Positions 9,912 through 18,614 of a stretch of DNA of 64,000 bases are shown piece by piece. The notes under the pieces are model-generated. The model worked only from the letters and a program-made list of their open reading frames with translations, had not been told where the DNA came from and searched no databases. The position numbers and the translations under genes are program-made. Source of the stretch: Acidovorax sp. Root219. GTDB lineage: Bacteria > Pseudomonadota > Gammaproteobacteria > Burkholderiales > Burkholderiaceae_C. Within the stretch, counting starts at the first letter, position 1. The number at the start of each line of letters is the position of its first letter. Location: assembly GCF_001428665.1 (NCBI RefSeq), contig NZ_LMIJ01000011.1, positions 539,793 to 603,792 of the forward strand, read 5' to 3'.

Positions 9912-12347
9912 TCAGTCGTAGTTGCTGAAGCGGCTGGGCGAGCCAACTTGGTCGCGCAGGTTCTGGTAGCGCGGCACATTCTGCTTGAAGGTATCGAGGG
10001 GGCTGGAGCCCAGGCTGAGGCGGGAGAACCCGACGAACTCGATCTGGAACAACAGGCGCGTGTTGGAGGTAGAGACGCTGTTCTGAAGGCGTTCCAGCAC
10101 CACGCGGCCGATCCAGCAGCAGCCGTCGTATTCGAGGCCGACCACGCTGTCCACCAGCTTGCGGTCCTGCATGCTGAAGTTCAGGCGGCCGATGGTGTAC
10201 CAGCGGCCTGGGCCCTGGCCGCGGCCGGGACCGAGGTCCTTGCCCTTGTCGCCCCACAGGTCGTTGAGCGGCCACTGCCAGCCGATGTCGATCTGCTCGC
10301 TGGTGCCGCGCTGGAAGCGGTAGGCGGCGCTGACGGTACGGTAGTTACCCGGGCTGTAGCGCGCGCCGACGGTGGAGCGGATGGAGCGCCGCGTCTTGGG
10401 GTTGTACTGCACCGTGGAATCGTAGGCCCAGTTCTTCGTCCAGTTGATGCCGGCGCCCACCAGGATGTCCGAAAGGCGGTCGTTCACCGGCGCAGCGCCC
10501 GGCAGGGTCACCTGCTGGTCGGTGAAGCGCACGCGCTGCGCCACGCCGAAGCGCGCTGCTTCGGCACCCGAGTCAGGGTCGATCAGGCGCGTGGTCACGC
10601 CCATGGTCAGGAGGTTGTTGTCCGCCAACCGGTCATTGCCGCCGAAAGAGTTCTCGGTGTAGATGGTGGCAAAGTTGAAGTCGTTGAGCGCCGTGTCGTA
10701 CAGCGGCAGCTTGCTCTGGTCGCGGTAGGGCGTGTAGGTATAGAACGCCCGGGGCTCCAGTGTCTGCAGGAACGAGCGGCCAAAGAAGCTCGCATCGCGC
10801 TCGAACACCAGGCCGCTGTCCAGGCTGAAGGTCGGCAGCGTGCGGCTGGCCGAGCGCGAGCCGTCGCTGAGCGGGCCGTCGAACTGGTACTGCGTGGTGT
10901 GCAGCTGCAGGCGCGGCGTGATGAAGCCGGCGGGCGCAAGGAACGGCCGGCTGATCTGCGCCACCGCGAACGAGCGGTTGGCATCGGGCTGCTTGGTCAA
11001 AAAGCGGTCGGCCTGGAAGCGCGTGGTATCAAGCTCCACACTGGCGTCGAAGCCGCCGGGCAGCATGCTCGGCTCGTAGCGCCATACCAGTTGCGGCATG
11101 CGGTCGTACGGCGGCACGATGGGCGCCGACACGTCCTGCAGCGTTTGCCACTTCAAGGCGCGCGCGCGCACCGACATGTCGCCGGCGCCCCAGCTCAGCG
11201 TGGCATCGCCGGGCAGCAGCCGTTGGCGCAGCGGCTCGGAGACGCGGCCGAAGTCGCGCCAGTAGTTGTCGTCGCTCACCCGGTTCAGGTTCAGGCTCAG
11301 GTTCAGGCCGCCCACGGGGGAGGCGATCAGCGCGTCGTGCTTGCCCGTGAAACCCCAGCGGTCGCGGTCGCGCAGGCGGTCCGACGGCATGTAGTCACCG
11401 CTGATCTCGCCCTTGTAGGTCGGCTCCAGGTAGCGGAACTCGCCACCCAGGTTGGCGCCGCGCTTGGACAGCAGGGCCGCGCGCAGTGTGGCATCCCGGT
11501 TGGGCGCGATGTTCCAGTAGTAGGGCTGCGAGTAGGCCACGCCGTCGCGGCTGTCCAGCCCGAAGGACGGGGGCAGCAGGCCTGACTTGCGCTTGTCCGA
11601 CAGGGGAAAGGTGATGCGCGGAATCGGCAGCAGCGGGATGCCCTTGAACTCCAGCACCGCATTCTCGGCCGTGCCCACTTCCTCTTCGCGGTCGATGCGG
11701 ATGGTCTTGGCGCGCAGCACCCAGTCGGGCTGCCAGGATGCCTCGTCGCCCTTTTGGCAGGTGGTGTAGGTAGCGTCGTGGACGATGGAGCGCTGGCGGT
11801 CGATGAAATCCACGCGCGACGCGTCCCCATGGGCCTGCGTGGCCAGGAAGCGGTAGCGTGCGTCGTTGAAGAAGCCTTCGAAGGCCTCCACCCGGAGGTC
11901 GAGCGCCGTGCCTTCGTAGACGTTGCCGGCGCGGTTGATGCGCACCGAGCCGCGCGCCTTGGCCAGGTCCTCGGGCACGTCGTAGTCCAGGCGGTCGGCG
12001 CGGATGACCGTGTCACCCCGGCGCAGCTCGGCGTTGCCTTCGATGGTGGCGTTCAGGTCCGTCTGTCCGCTGATGTGGTCGCCGGTGACGAAGATCGGCA
12101 GCTGCGGCCGCACGGGCTCGGGGATGTTTTCCTGCAGCAGGGGCGAACTGCGCAGGGCGGGCGGGGCATCCCAGGCACTGGGCGTGGCGTTCTGTGCCTG
12201 GACTGCCAGCGGCAGGCCGCACCAGGCCAGCGCCACACCATAGGCCAGGGCGCGCGGCACGGGGCGGCGCAGCCGCTCCCCGGGTGCCGTGGCGGGCCGG
12301 GTCCGGGAGGAAGGGGTCTGCACGGTGGGGGGCTTGCGGCGTGGCAC
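9912..12347 (-). CDS. lptD: LPS-assembly outer-membrane protein LptD
   Basis: An 811-residue outer-membrane beta-barrel that inserts LPS in the outer leaflet together with LptE. An N-terminal basic stretch and signal peptide (ending LAVQAQ) precede the OstA/LptA-like jellyroll (IFVTGDHISGQTD, LNATIEGNAELRRGDTVIRA) and the large C-terminal barrel. Conserved cysteines are visible: one in TYTTCQKG and a pair in EYDGCCWIG, consistent with the disulfide pattern needed for activity. It diverges from amgK with a 72-nt gap and is probably the first gene of lptD-surA. Confidence 0.96.
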   Translation of the reverse strand: MPRRKPPTVQTPSSRTRPATAPGERLRRPVPRALAYGVALAWCGLPLAVQAQNATPSAWDAPPALRSSPLLQENIPEPVRPQLPIFVTGDHISGQTDLNATIEGNAELRRGDTVIRADRLDYDVPEDLAKARGSVRINRAGNVYEGTALDLRVEAFEGFFNDARYRFLATQAHGDASRVDFIDRQRSIVHDATYTTCQKGDEASWQPDWVLRAKTIRIDREEEVGTAENAVLEFKGIPLLPIPRITFPLSDKRKSGLLPPSFGLDSRDGVAYSQPYYWNIAPNRDATLRAALLSKRGANLGGEFRYLEPTYKGEISGDYMPSDRLRDRDRWGFTGKHDALIASPVGGLNLSLNLNRVSDDNYWRDFGRVSEPLRQRLLPGDATLSWGAGDMSVRARALKWQTLQDVSAPIVPPYDRMPQLVWRYEPSMLPGGFDASVELDTTRFQADRFLTKQPDANRSFAVAQISRPFLAPAGFITPRLQLHTTQYQFDGPLSDGSRSASRTLPTFSLDSGLVFERDASFFGRSFLQTLEPRAFYTYTPYRDQSKLPLYDTALNDFNFATIYTENSFGGNDRLADNNLLTMGVTTRLIDPDSGAEAARFGVAQRVRFTDQQVTLPGAAPVNDRLSDILVGAGINWTKNWAYDSTVQYNPKTRRSIRSTVGARYSPGNYRTVSAAYRFQRGTSEQIDIGWQWPLNDLWGDKGKDLGPGRGQGPGRWYTIGRLNFSMQDRKLVDSVVGLEYDGCCWIGRVVLERLQNSVSTSNTRLLFQIEFVGFSRLSLGSSPLDTFKQNVPRYQNLRDQVGSPSRFSNYD

Positions 12348-12419
12348 GTGGGACGGTATGGGCTGAATCAGAAGAAGGGAACCCGCGCCAGGGAACGGGT
12401 TTGTAAAATCGGATTATCC

Positions 12420-13562
12420 ATGAGCCACCCTTTCCCCCCATCTTCCTCCCCCTCACTCGCGGGTGCGGCGGCGGCAACGCCCCCTTCTTCCACCGTCACC
12501 TGGCCTGACGCCGAACGCCACCGCGCCTTCGACGCCTGGCTGGGGCCCTTGGTGGGAGGCCATCAGCTCAGGCCCGAAACGCTGCGCCCGGCATCCGCCG
12601 ATGCGAGCTTTCGCCGCTACCTGCGCATCGACACCGCGCTGGGCACGAGTTGCATCGTGATGGATGCCCCGCCCGACAAGGAGAACTGCCGCCCCTTCGT
12701 GCAGGTGCAGCGCCTGCTGGCCGACGCCGGCCTGAACGTGCCGCAGATCCTGGCCTGGGACGAGGCGGGCGGCTTCATGCTGCTGTCCGACCTGGGGCAC
12801 CAGACGCTGATCGAGTTGCTCGACCCCGAGAAGCCTCGCGGCGCCTATGCCTGGTACCAGCAGGCCACCGATGTGCTGCTGCAGTGGCAACTGGCCTCCC
12901 AGCCCGGTGTGCTGCCTGCATACGACGAAGCCCTGCTGCGCCGCGAGCTGGCGCTGTTCCCCGACTGGTACCTGGCAAAGCACCGCGGCGTCACGCTGGA
13001 TGCCGGGCAGCAGGCCACGCTGTCCAGCGCGTTTGACGCCATCGTGGCGCACAACCTCGCGGCGCCGCAGGTCTACGTGCACCGCGACTTCATGACCCGC
13101 AACCTGATGGTGCCGGTGCAGGAGGGCGCGCCGCTCGGGGTGCTCGACTTCCAGGACGCGGTCTACGGCCCCATCACCTATGACATCGCCAGCCTGATGC
13201 GCGACGCCTTCATCAGCTGGGAAGAGGAATTTGTCATCGACATTACCGTGCGTTACTGGGAGAAGGCGCGCAAGGCCGGCCTGCTGGGCGCGAACAGCGC
13301 CAGCGGCTTTGGCGAGGACTTCGGCGAGTTCTACCGCAGCGTGGAATGGATGGGCCTGCAGCGGCACTTCAAGGTGGCCGGCATCTTCGCCCGCCTCACC
13401 CTGCGCGACGGCAAGCCCAAATACCTGGCCGACGCGCCGCGCTTCATGGCCTATATCCGTGCCACCACCCACCGCTACCGGCAACTGGGCCCGCTGCTCA
13501 AGATGCTCGATGAGATCGAGGGCACCGCAGCCCCGATGGGCTATGCCTTCGGACGCGTTTGA
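12420..13562 (+). CDS. amgK: anomeric N-acetylmuramate/N-acetylglucosamine kinase-like phosphotransferase
   Basis: A 380-residue aminoglycoside-phosphotransferase-fold kinase. The catalytic loop is YVHRDFMTRNLMV and the metal-binding motif is GVLDFQDAVYGP. Members in this position, divergent from lptD, correspond to AmgK, which phosphorylates MurNAc/GlcNAc at C1 in peptidoglycan recycling. The first ~40 residues are Ser/Pro/Ala-rich and may not be part of the domain. The usual partner murU (nucleotidyltransferase) is not next door; rsmE follows instead after 24 nt. Kinase family is firm; the AmgK role rests on context. Confidence 0.8.
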   Translation: MSHPFPPSSSPSLAGAAAATPPSSTVTWPDAERHRAFDAWLGPLVGGHQLRPETLRPASADASFRRYLRIDTALGTSCIVMDAPPDKENCRPFVQVQRLLADAGLNVPQILAWDEAGGFMLLSDLGHQTLIELLDPEKPRGAYAWYQQATDVLLQWQLASQPGVLPAYDEALLRRELALFPDWYLAKHRGVTLDAGQQATLSSAFDAIVAHNLAAPQVYVHRDFMTRNLMVPVQEGAPLGVLDFQDAVYGPITYDIASLMRDAFISWEEEFVIDITVRYWEKARKAGLLGANSASGFGEDFGEFYRSVEWMGLQRHFKVAGIFARLTLRDGKPKYLADAPRFMAYIRATTHRYRQLGPLLKMLDEIEGTAAPMGYAFGRV

Positions 13563-13586
13563 AATGCTACTGAAAAGATAGCATCT

Positions 13587-14327
13587 ATGCCCCGCTTCCA
13601 TTGCCCTGTGGATCTCGCGCCTGGCGCCGAGATCGACCTGCCCCCGGGCGCCGCCCGCCACGTGCAGGTGCTGCGCCTGCAGCCCGGCGACGCCATCACC
13701 CTCTTCCACGGTAGCCAGGACGGCCCCGGCGGCGAATTCGACGCCACCGTGCTGCGCATGGGCCGCAGCGACGTGCGCGTGCAGGTCGGCGCCCACCATG
13801 CCATCGAGCGCGAGGCGCCGCGCGCCGTGCACCTGCTGGCCGGCATCACCGCCAACGAGCGCATGGACTGGCTCGTGGAGAAGGCCGCCGAACTCGGCGT
13901 GGCCAGCATCACCCCCCTGGTGGCCGAGCGCAGCGTGCTCAAGCTCAAGGGCGAGCGCGCCGACAAGAAAATCGCCCACTGGCAGGCCGTGGCCGTGGCC
14001 GCCTGCGAGCAGTGCGGCCGCAACCGCGTGCCCGTGGTGCACGGTGCGGTGGATCTGGCGGGCTGGGTGCGCGCACAGGCCCAGCCAGGCGCTGCGGGCG
14101 CGGCGCAGCGCCTGCTGCTGTCGCTGCGGGCGGGCACTGTCCCCTTGCACACCGGGGCGGCAGGCACGGGTCCCGTGGTGTTTCTGTCGGGCCCCGAAGG
14201 CGGGTTGAGCCCAGCCGAGGAGAACCTGGCGCTGCAGCACGGCTTTGCCTCCGTCACCCTCGGCGCGCGTGTGCTGCGGGCCGAGACGGCGCCCCTGGCG
14301 GCCCTGGCCGCGCTCACGGTCGCCTGA
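13587..14327 (+). CDS. rsmE: 16S rRNA (uracil1498-N3)-methyltransferase
   Basis: A 246-residue SPOUT-class RsmE that methylates U1498 in 16S rRNA. The N-terminal PUA-like region begins MPRFHCPVDL. The knotted SAM-binding C-terminus has LSGPEGGLSPAEE and LGARVLRAETAPLAAL. LVEKAAELGV is another family motif. It lies 24 nt after amgK and is probably co-transcribed with it. Length is normal. Confidence 0.95.
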   Translation: MPRFHCPVDLAPGAEIDLPPGAARHVQVLRLQPGDAITLFHGSQDGPGGEFDATVLRMGRSDVRVQVGAHHAIEREAPRAVHLLAGITANERMDWLVEKAAELGVASITPLVAERSVLKLKGERADKKIAHWQAVAVAACEQCGRNRVPVVHGAVDLAGWVRAQAQPGAAGAAQRLLLSLRAGTVPLHTGAAGTGPVVFLSGPEGGLSPAEENLALQHGFASVTLGARVLRAETAPLAALAALTVA

Positions 14328-14453
14328 CCCAGGCGCGGATGCGACACAAAAACTCCCCGCCCGGGAAGCCCCACCGGTAAAATCCCGGCCAGCGCCGCTG
14401 GCCCAGCGCGCCCAACCCGGGCGACGTGCCCTTGGCATGAGAGGCAGGCCACC

Positions 14454-15611
14454 TTGCACAAACCCACCCACTGGCGGCGGCTGGTGGGCTCCTTCCTTCC
14501 CACTGACCGTCGGCAGCGCACGATAGGCAGCATGGCCTTGCTCGCGCTGCTGCTCATGATCGGCAGCTCGGGCGTGATGCTAATGCTCGCGCATGCGGGC
14601 ATGACCGCCCACGAAGAGGCGGTCCAGTGGTGGGCCGCCATTTCGGTGGGCGGCCTCATGGTGATGACGGCCATGGTCTTCAGCGGCTGGTCCGCGCGCC
14701 TGCCCGATCCCTCGCTCACCATGGCCCAGATGGCCTGGACCATCACCAGCGGTGCTGTGGCCTACGTGCTCGCGGGCAATGCGCGCGGTGTGGTGCCTGC
14801 CGTGCTGGCCATGATCCTGTTCTTCGGCACCTTCGGCCTGACGCTGGCGCAGGTCGTGGGCATCGGTGCCTATGCCCTGCTGACCTTTGTCGTGGCGGTT
14901 GCTGCGGCAGCCCGGTTCAATGCCGGAACCTACGGCGTGGTGGACACGGCCTATGCGCTCATGGTGCTGCTCGTGCTGGGGGGCTCGATCGCGCTGAACC
15001 TGCGCATCCAGAACATCCGCCAGCGCCTGCGCCAGCAGCGCGAGGCCCTGGCCCAGGCGCTGGCCGAAAACCGCGAACTGGCCATGCGCGACGAACTCAC
15101 GGGCCTGCTCAACCGCCGCGCCATGGTGGACCTGATGCTGCTGGAGCAGCGGCGCAGCCTGCGCAGCGGCCGCCCCCTGCTGCTGGCGCTGCTGGACATC
15201 GACCATTTCAAGCCCATCAACGACCTGCACGGCCACTCCACGGGTGACCGGGCCCTGCAGGCCTTCACCGCCGCCGTGCGCGCCAGCGTGCGCGATACCG
15301 ACGTGCTCGCCCGCTGGGGCGGCGAAGAGTTCGTGCTCATGCTCTGCGACACCCGGCTCGATGATGGGCACGAGCTGCTGGAGCGCGTGCGCGCTGCGGT
15401 GGCGGGGCTGCAGGTGCTGCATGTGCCCGAGGCGGTGCACTTCACCGTGTCGGCCGGGCTGGCCCAGCACCTGCCCGACGAGACCATCGAGCACACGCTG
15501 GAGCGGGCCGACCAGGCGCTCTATACCGCCAAGGCCCTGGGGCGCGACCGGGTAGCGGTGGCTCCGGGTCATCGGCATACGGCAGCTTCGGCAGGGCACG
15601 CACGGTCCTGA
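14454..15611 (+). CDS. membrane-bound diguanylate cyclase (GGDEF)
   Basis: A 385-residue protein with about six transmembrane segments (residues ~25-185), a short coiled linker (LRQQREALAQALAENREL) and a C-terminal GGDEF domain. The active site is intact (GGEEF). An I-site RDTD sits five residues upstream, so product inhibition is expected. LLDIDHFKPINDLHGH is the metal-binding segment. The start is taken as TTG at 14454, because no in-frame ATG precedes the first membrane segment except one at 14532. The membrane sensor part is not a family I can name. Confidence 0.9.
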   Translation: MHKPTHWRRLVGSFLPTDRRQRTIGSMALLALLLMIGSSGVMLMLAHAGMTAHEEAVQWWAAISVGGLMVMTAMVFSGWSARLPDPSLTMAQMAWTITSGAVAYVLAGNARGVVPAVLAMILFFGTFGLTLAQVVGIGAYALLTFVVAVAAAARFNAGTYGVVDTAYALMVLLVLGGSIALNLRIQNIRQRLRQQREALAQALAENRELAMRDELTGLLNRRAMVDLMLLEQRRSLRSGRPLLLALLDIDHFKPINDLHGHSTGDRALQAFTAAVRASVRDTDVLARWGGEEFVLMLCDTRLDDGHELLERVRAAVAGLQVLHVPEAVHFTVSAGLAQHLPDETIEHTLERADQALYTAKALGRDRVAVAPGHRHTAASAGHARS

Positions 15612-15772
15612 GAGGCTGAGAATCTTTCGTCCATGCCCGCCTTGCACGCCAAAACACCCCGGCTCGTCGAAAGCAACTGCTCGCCATAGCACGAGCTATG
15701 GCTGTGCTTTGCGCCTAGATCCGAGGCGTTTTGGCGCGCCCCCCGGTCACGGCCAAAAAATTCCCAGCCTCT
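15611..15772. repeat. nested palindromic element (MITE-like)
   Basis: Three nested inverted repeats share a centre. The outer arms are 15611-15623 and 15760-15772 (12 of 13 paired). The middle arms are CGCCAAAAC at 15647-15655 and GTTTTGGCG at 15728-15736. The inner hairpin is GCCATAGC (15683-15690) and GCTATGGC (15695-15702) with loop ACGA. Read on the minus strand, it shares a block (GGAT..AGGCGC..CAGCCATAGC) with the element at 48766-49034. It begins at the stop codon of the cyclase gene. Confidence 0.6.
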
Positions 15773-15834
15773 GAGCCCCGCCGCTGGATAGCTTCGGGGC
15801 CGCTTGGGGTGCACTGCGCGGGTACCATCGCCGC

Positions 15835-16578
15835 ATGAGCACTTACTACGAAACCTTGCAGAACGCCAGCGCCTACCCCGAATCCTTCGGAGTGGAGTCA
15901 CCCGCCGTGCTGGGCGAGCGGCATCTGTGGCCGCGCAAGAACGGGTTTTTCATCCGCGCTGCTGCAGAGGCGGTCGACGAGGTTGCGCCGGTGGTCGCAA
16001 GCGAAGGACTGGCCGAAGCCCCGCCCAGCCGCGCCGCGCGGCGCCGCGAACTGGTGCCCGCGCAGTGGGGCTTGGTGCCGCACTGGGTCAAATCGGCGTC
16101 CGATGGCAAGCTGCGTGCACCCAAGCTGGCGCATGCCAAGTCCGATACCGCCTCCACCGGCACGGCGTTCCGCGATGCCTGGCTCAACGGCCAGCGCTGC
16201 ATCGTGCCGATGCTGGCCTTCTACGAAGACGACTTTCGCCCGGGCAAGGCCGTTCCCACCCGCATCACGCGGGTGGATGGCAAGCCCATGGGCGTGGCGG
16301 GCCTGTGGGCGCGCTGGCAAGGGCCGGATGGCGAAGTGCTGCTCAGCTACGCGCTGCTCACGGTGAATGCCAACAACCACGCCCTCATGCACCGCTACCA
16401 GCAGCCTGGCAGCGAAAAGAGCATGCCCGCCATCCTCAACGAAGGCGCCTACGACGCCTGGCTCAGCGCACGGCAGGAAAAGGCCAAGGAATTCATGCGC
16501 CAGTACCCGGCCCAGTGGCTCACCGCCAATCCGCTGGAAAAAAAGGCCGACAAGGTTCCGAAGGGCTGGCTGGAATAG
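15835..16578 (+). CDS. SRAP-fold (SOS response-associated peptidase, YedK/HMCES-like) protein lacking the catalytic cysteine
   Basis: A 247-residue protein recognisable as SRAP by AQWGLVPHWVKS, the AFRDAWLNGQRCIVPMLAFYE region, VAGLWARW and SYALLTVNANNH. Canonical SRAP proteins begin MCGR, with Cys2 forming a DNA-protein crosslink at abasic sites. This one begins MSTYYETL and has no cysteine there. The usual NARxE becomes AKSDT, and the usual H-x-R-MP becomes EKSMP. The glutamate in FYE is kept. It may be a non-crosslinking paralogue. No upstream MCGR start was found. Confidence 0.8.
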   Translation: MSTYYETLQNASAYPESFGVESPAVLGERHLWPRKNGFFIRAAAEAVDEVAPVVASEGLAEAPPSRAARRRELVPAQWGLVPHWVKSASDGKLRAPKLAHAKSDTASTGTAFRDAWLNGQRCIVPMLAFYEDDFRPGKAVPTRITRVDGKPMGVAGLWARWQGPDGEVLLSYALLTVNANNHALMHRYQQPGSEKSMPAILNEGAYDAWLSARQEKAKEFMRQYPAQWLTANPLEKKADKVPKGWLE

Positions 16579-16607
16579 CCAACTGGAATAACCAGCGGCC
16601 GTGTGCG

Positions 16608-17225
16608 CTAGGCCACGTAGAGCAGCACCGTGACGAAGTGGCAGATGCTGCCGCCCAGCACGAACAAATGCCACAGCCCGTGGCCGTGGCGAACCTTGTG
16701 GTCGGTGGCGTAGAAGACGATGCCCAGGGTGTAGCAGGCGCCGCCCGCCAGCAGCCAGCCGAAGCCGGCGGGGGTGAGCGCCTGCCACAGCGGCACCACG
16801 GCCACCAGGGCCAGCCAGCCCATCAGCACATAGATCACCAGCGAGAGCACGCGTGCGCCCTTGGCCAGCCAGATCTCCTGCGCGATGCCCAGCAGGGCCA
16901 GGCCCCAGACGACCCCCAGCAGCGACCAGCCCCAGGCGCCGCGCAACGAGACCAGCGCAAACGGCGTGTAGCTGCCCGCGATCAGCAGGTAGATGCTGCA
17001 GTGGTCCACCTTCTGCAGGATCTCCTTGGCGCGCCCGCGCACGCTGTGGTACGCGGTGGATGCCGTGTACAACGCCACCAGCATGGCCCCGTAGATGCTG
17101 AAACCCACGATCTTCCACGGGTCGCCCAGCCGGGCGGCCAGCGCCACGAGCACTGCCGTGCCGGCCACGGCCAGGGCGGCGCCCACCAGGTGGCTGATGC
17201 TGTTGAAACGTTCTCCGTGGTACAT
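16608..17225 (-). CDS. hemolysin III / TrhA family (PAQR-like) membrane protein
   Basis: A 205-residue protein with seven predicted membrane segments. Family metal-site motifs are present: ERFNSISHLVGAALA near the N-terminus, STAYHSV with KVDHCSIYLLIAGSYTPF in the middle, and GLWHLFVLGGSICHF at the C-terminus. The start MYHGERF at 17225 agrees with the family. Members of this family have been linked to membrane lipid homeostasis; hemolysis is a historical label. It diverges from the MFS gene across 213 nt in which I see nothing definite. Confidence 0.9.
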   Translation of the reverse strand: MYHGERFNSISHLVGAALAVAGTAVLVALAARLGDPWKIVGFSIYGAMLVALYTASTAYHSVRGRAKEILQKVDHCSIYLLIAGSYTPFALVSLRGAWGWSLLGVVWGLALLGIAQEIWLAKGARVLSLVIYVLMGWLALVAVVPLWQALTPAGFGWLLAGGACYTLGIVFYATDHKVRHGHGLWHLFVLGGSICHFVTVLLYVA

Positions 17226-17438
17226 CCGGTCATCCTTTGCAATGCATGCAGCGCCACAGGCCAGCCGTGCATGGCCCACCATACACAATCCGTGCCACGC
17301 AGGGGCTCCAATCCCTGTGCAACGTCCGGGCACTCCTGTTGGTGCACATGCACAGCCGCTGGCGCGCCTGCCAGGGATTTCGATGTGCACAATGGGCGCC
17401 TCCTTCCCCTGCCCTCGCGCCCGGCGCCCCCGTCTTCA

Positions 17439-18611
17439 ATGAACAAGAACCTCTGGCTGCTGGCCCTGTGCCAGGGCCTTTTCCTGACCAACAACGTCGT
17501 CTTCATCGCCATCAACGGGCTTGTGGGCCTGCAGCTGGCGCCCTATGGCTGGATGGCCACGCTGCCGGTGATGGGCTATGTGGTGGGCGGCGCGCTGTCC
17601 ACGGCACTGGTGGCGGCCACGCAGGCGCGCTGGGGGCGCAAGGTGTCGTTCCAGATCGGGCTGGCCGTGGCCGTGTTGTCGGCGGCGCTGTGCGCCTGGG
17701 CTGCGTTCAGCGCACACTTCTGGCTGCTGTGCGCGGCCACCGTGGTGGCTGGCTATTACAGCGCCAATGGCCAGCTCTACCGCTTTGCGGCTGCGGAGCT
17801 GGCCGTGCCGGCCTACCGCGAGAAGGCCGTCTCCCTGGTGCTGGCGGGTGGCCTGCTGGGCGCCGTGGCCGGCCCCAACCTGGCCAGTGCCACGCGAATG
17901 CTGTTCCCGGTGCCGTTTGCCGGCGCCTACGTCGCGCTCATGGGCGTGGCACTGCTGGCCATGGCCTGCATGTCGGCCATCCGCTTCGCGCCGCCGCCCG
18001 TTGTGCTCGACGCCGCAGGCCAGCCGCAACAGGGCCGGCCTCTGGCCGAGCTGATGCGCCAGCCCGCCTTCGTGGTGGCCATCCTGGGCGCCGCGCTGGG
18101 CTATGGCGTGATGAACCTGCTGATGGCGGCCACGCCGCTGGCCATGCAGGTGTGCGGCTTCGCCTTCGATCAGGCGGCACTGGTGCTGGAGTGGCATGTG
18201 ATCGGTATGTTCGCGCCGGGCTTCTTCACCGGCCACCTGATCAAGCGCCTGGGTGTGCTGCCCGTCATGGGCACGGGGGTGCTGCTGAACTTCGCCTGCG
18301 TGGCCGTGGCGCTGTCGGGGGTGGAGCTGCACCACTTCGGCATTGCCCTGTTCATGCTGGGCGTGGGCTGGAACTTCCTGTTCACGGGCGCCACCACGCT
18401 GGCCATGACGGCCTACCGGCCCGAGGAGAAGGACCGCGCCCAGGCCGCCATCAACTTCTGCGTGTTCGCGACGCTGGCGGTGAGTGCCTTCTCGTCGGGC
18501 GTGCTGGTCACCACCCAGGGCTGGACGCTGCTCAACGCGGGGTCGCTGGTACCCATCGTGGTCACGGGTGCAGGCCTGGCGTGGCTGGCAGTGCAGCGCC
18601 GCAGAGCCTGA
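17439..18611 (+). CDS. MFS transporter
   Basis: A 390-residue major facilitator protein with about twelve hydrophobic segments. The cytoplasmic loop between helices 2 and 3 carries AATQARWGRKVSFQIG, a variant of MFS motif A. The start MNKNLWLL at 17439 is chosen because it begins the first membrane helix; the same frame stays open far upstream but is not coding there. The substrate cannot be inferred. It is convergent with the LysR gene, 3 nt apart. Confidence 0.88.
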   Translation: MNKNLWLLALCQGLFLTNNVVFIAINGLVGLQLAPYGWMATLPVMGYVVGGALSTALVAATQARWGRKVSFQIGLAVAVLSAALCAWAAFSAHFWLLCAATVVAGYYSANGQLYRFAAAELAVPAYREKAVSLVLAGGLLGAVAGPNLASATRMLFPVPFAGAYVALMGVALLAMACMSAIRFAPPPVVLDAAGQPQQGRPLAELMRQPAFVVAILGAALGYGVMNLLMAATPLAMQVCGFAFDQAALVLEWHVIGMFAPGFFTGHLIKRLGVLPVMGTGVLLNFACVAVALSGVELHHFGIALFMLGVGWNFLFTGATTLAMTAYRPEEKDRAQAAINFCVFATLAVSAFSSGVLVTTQGWTLLNAGSLVPIVVTGAGLAWLAVQRRRA

Positions 18612-18614
18612 GCA

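Noticed and set aside
15804-17438. Upstream extension of the MFS frame through the SRAP and hemolysin III genes
   Set aside because: The extension is an out-of-frame shadow of two well-supported genes. The transporter begins with its first membrane helix at 17439.
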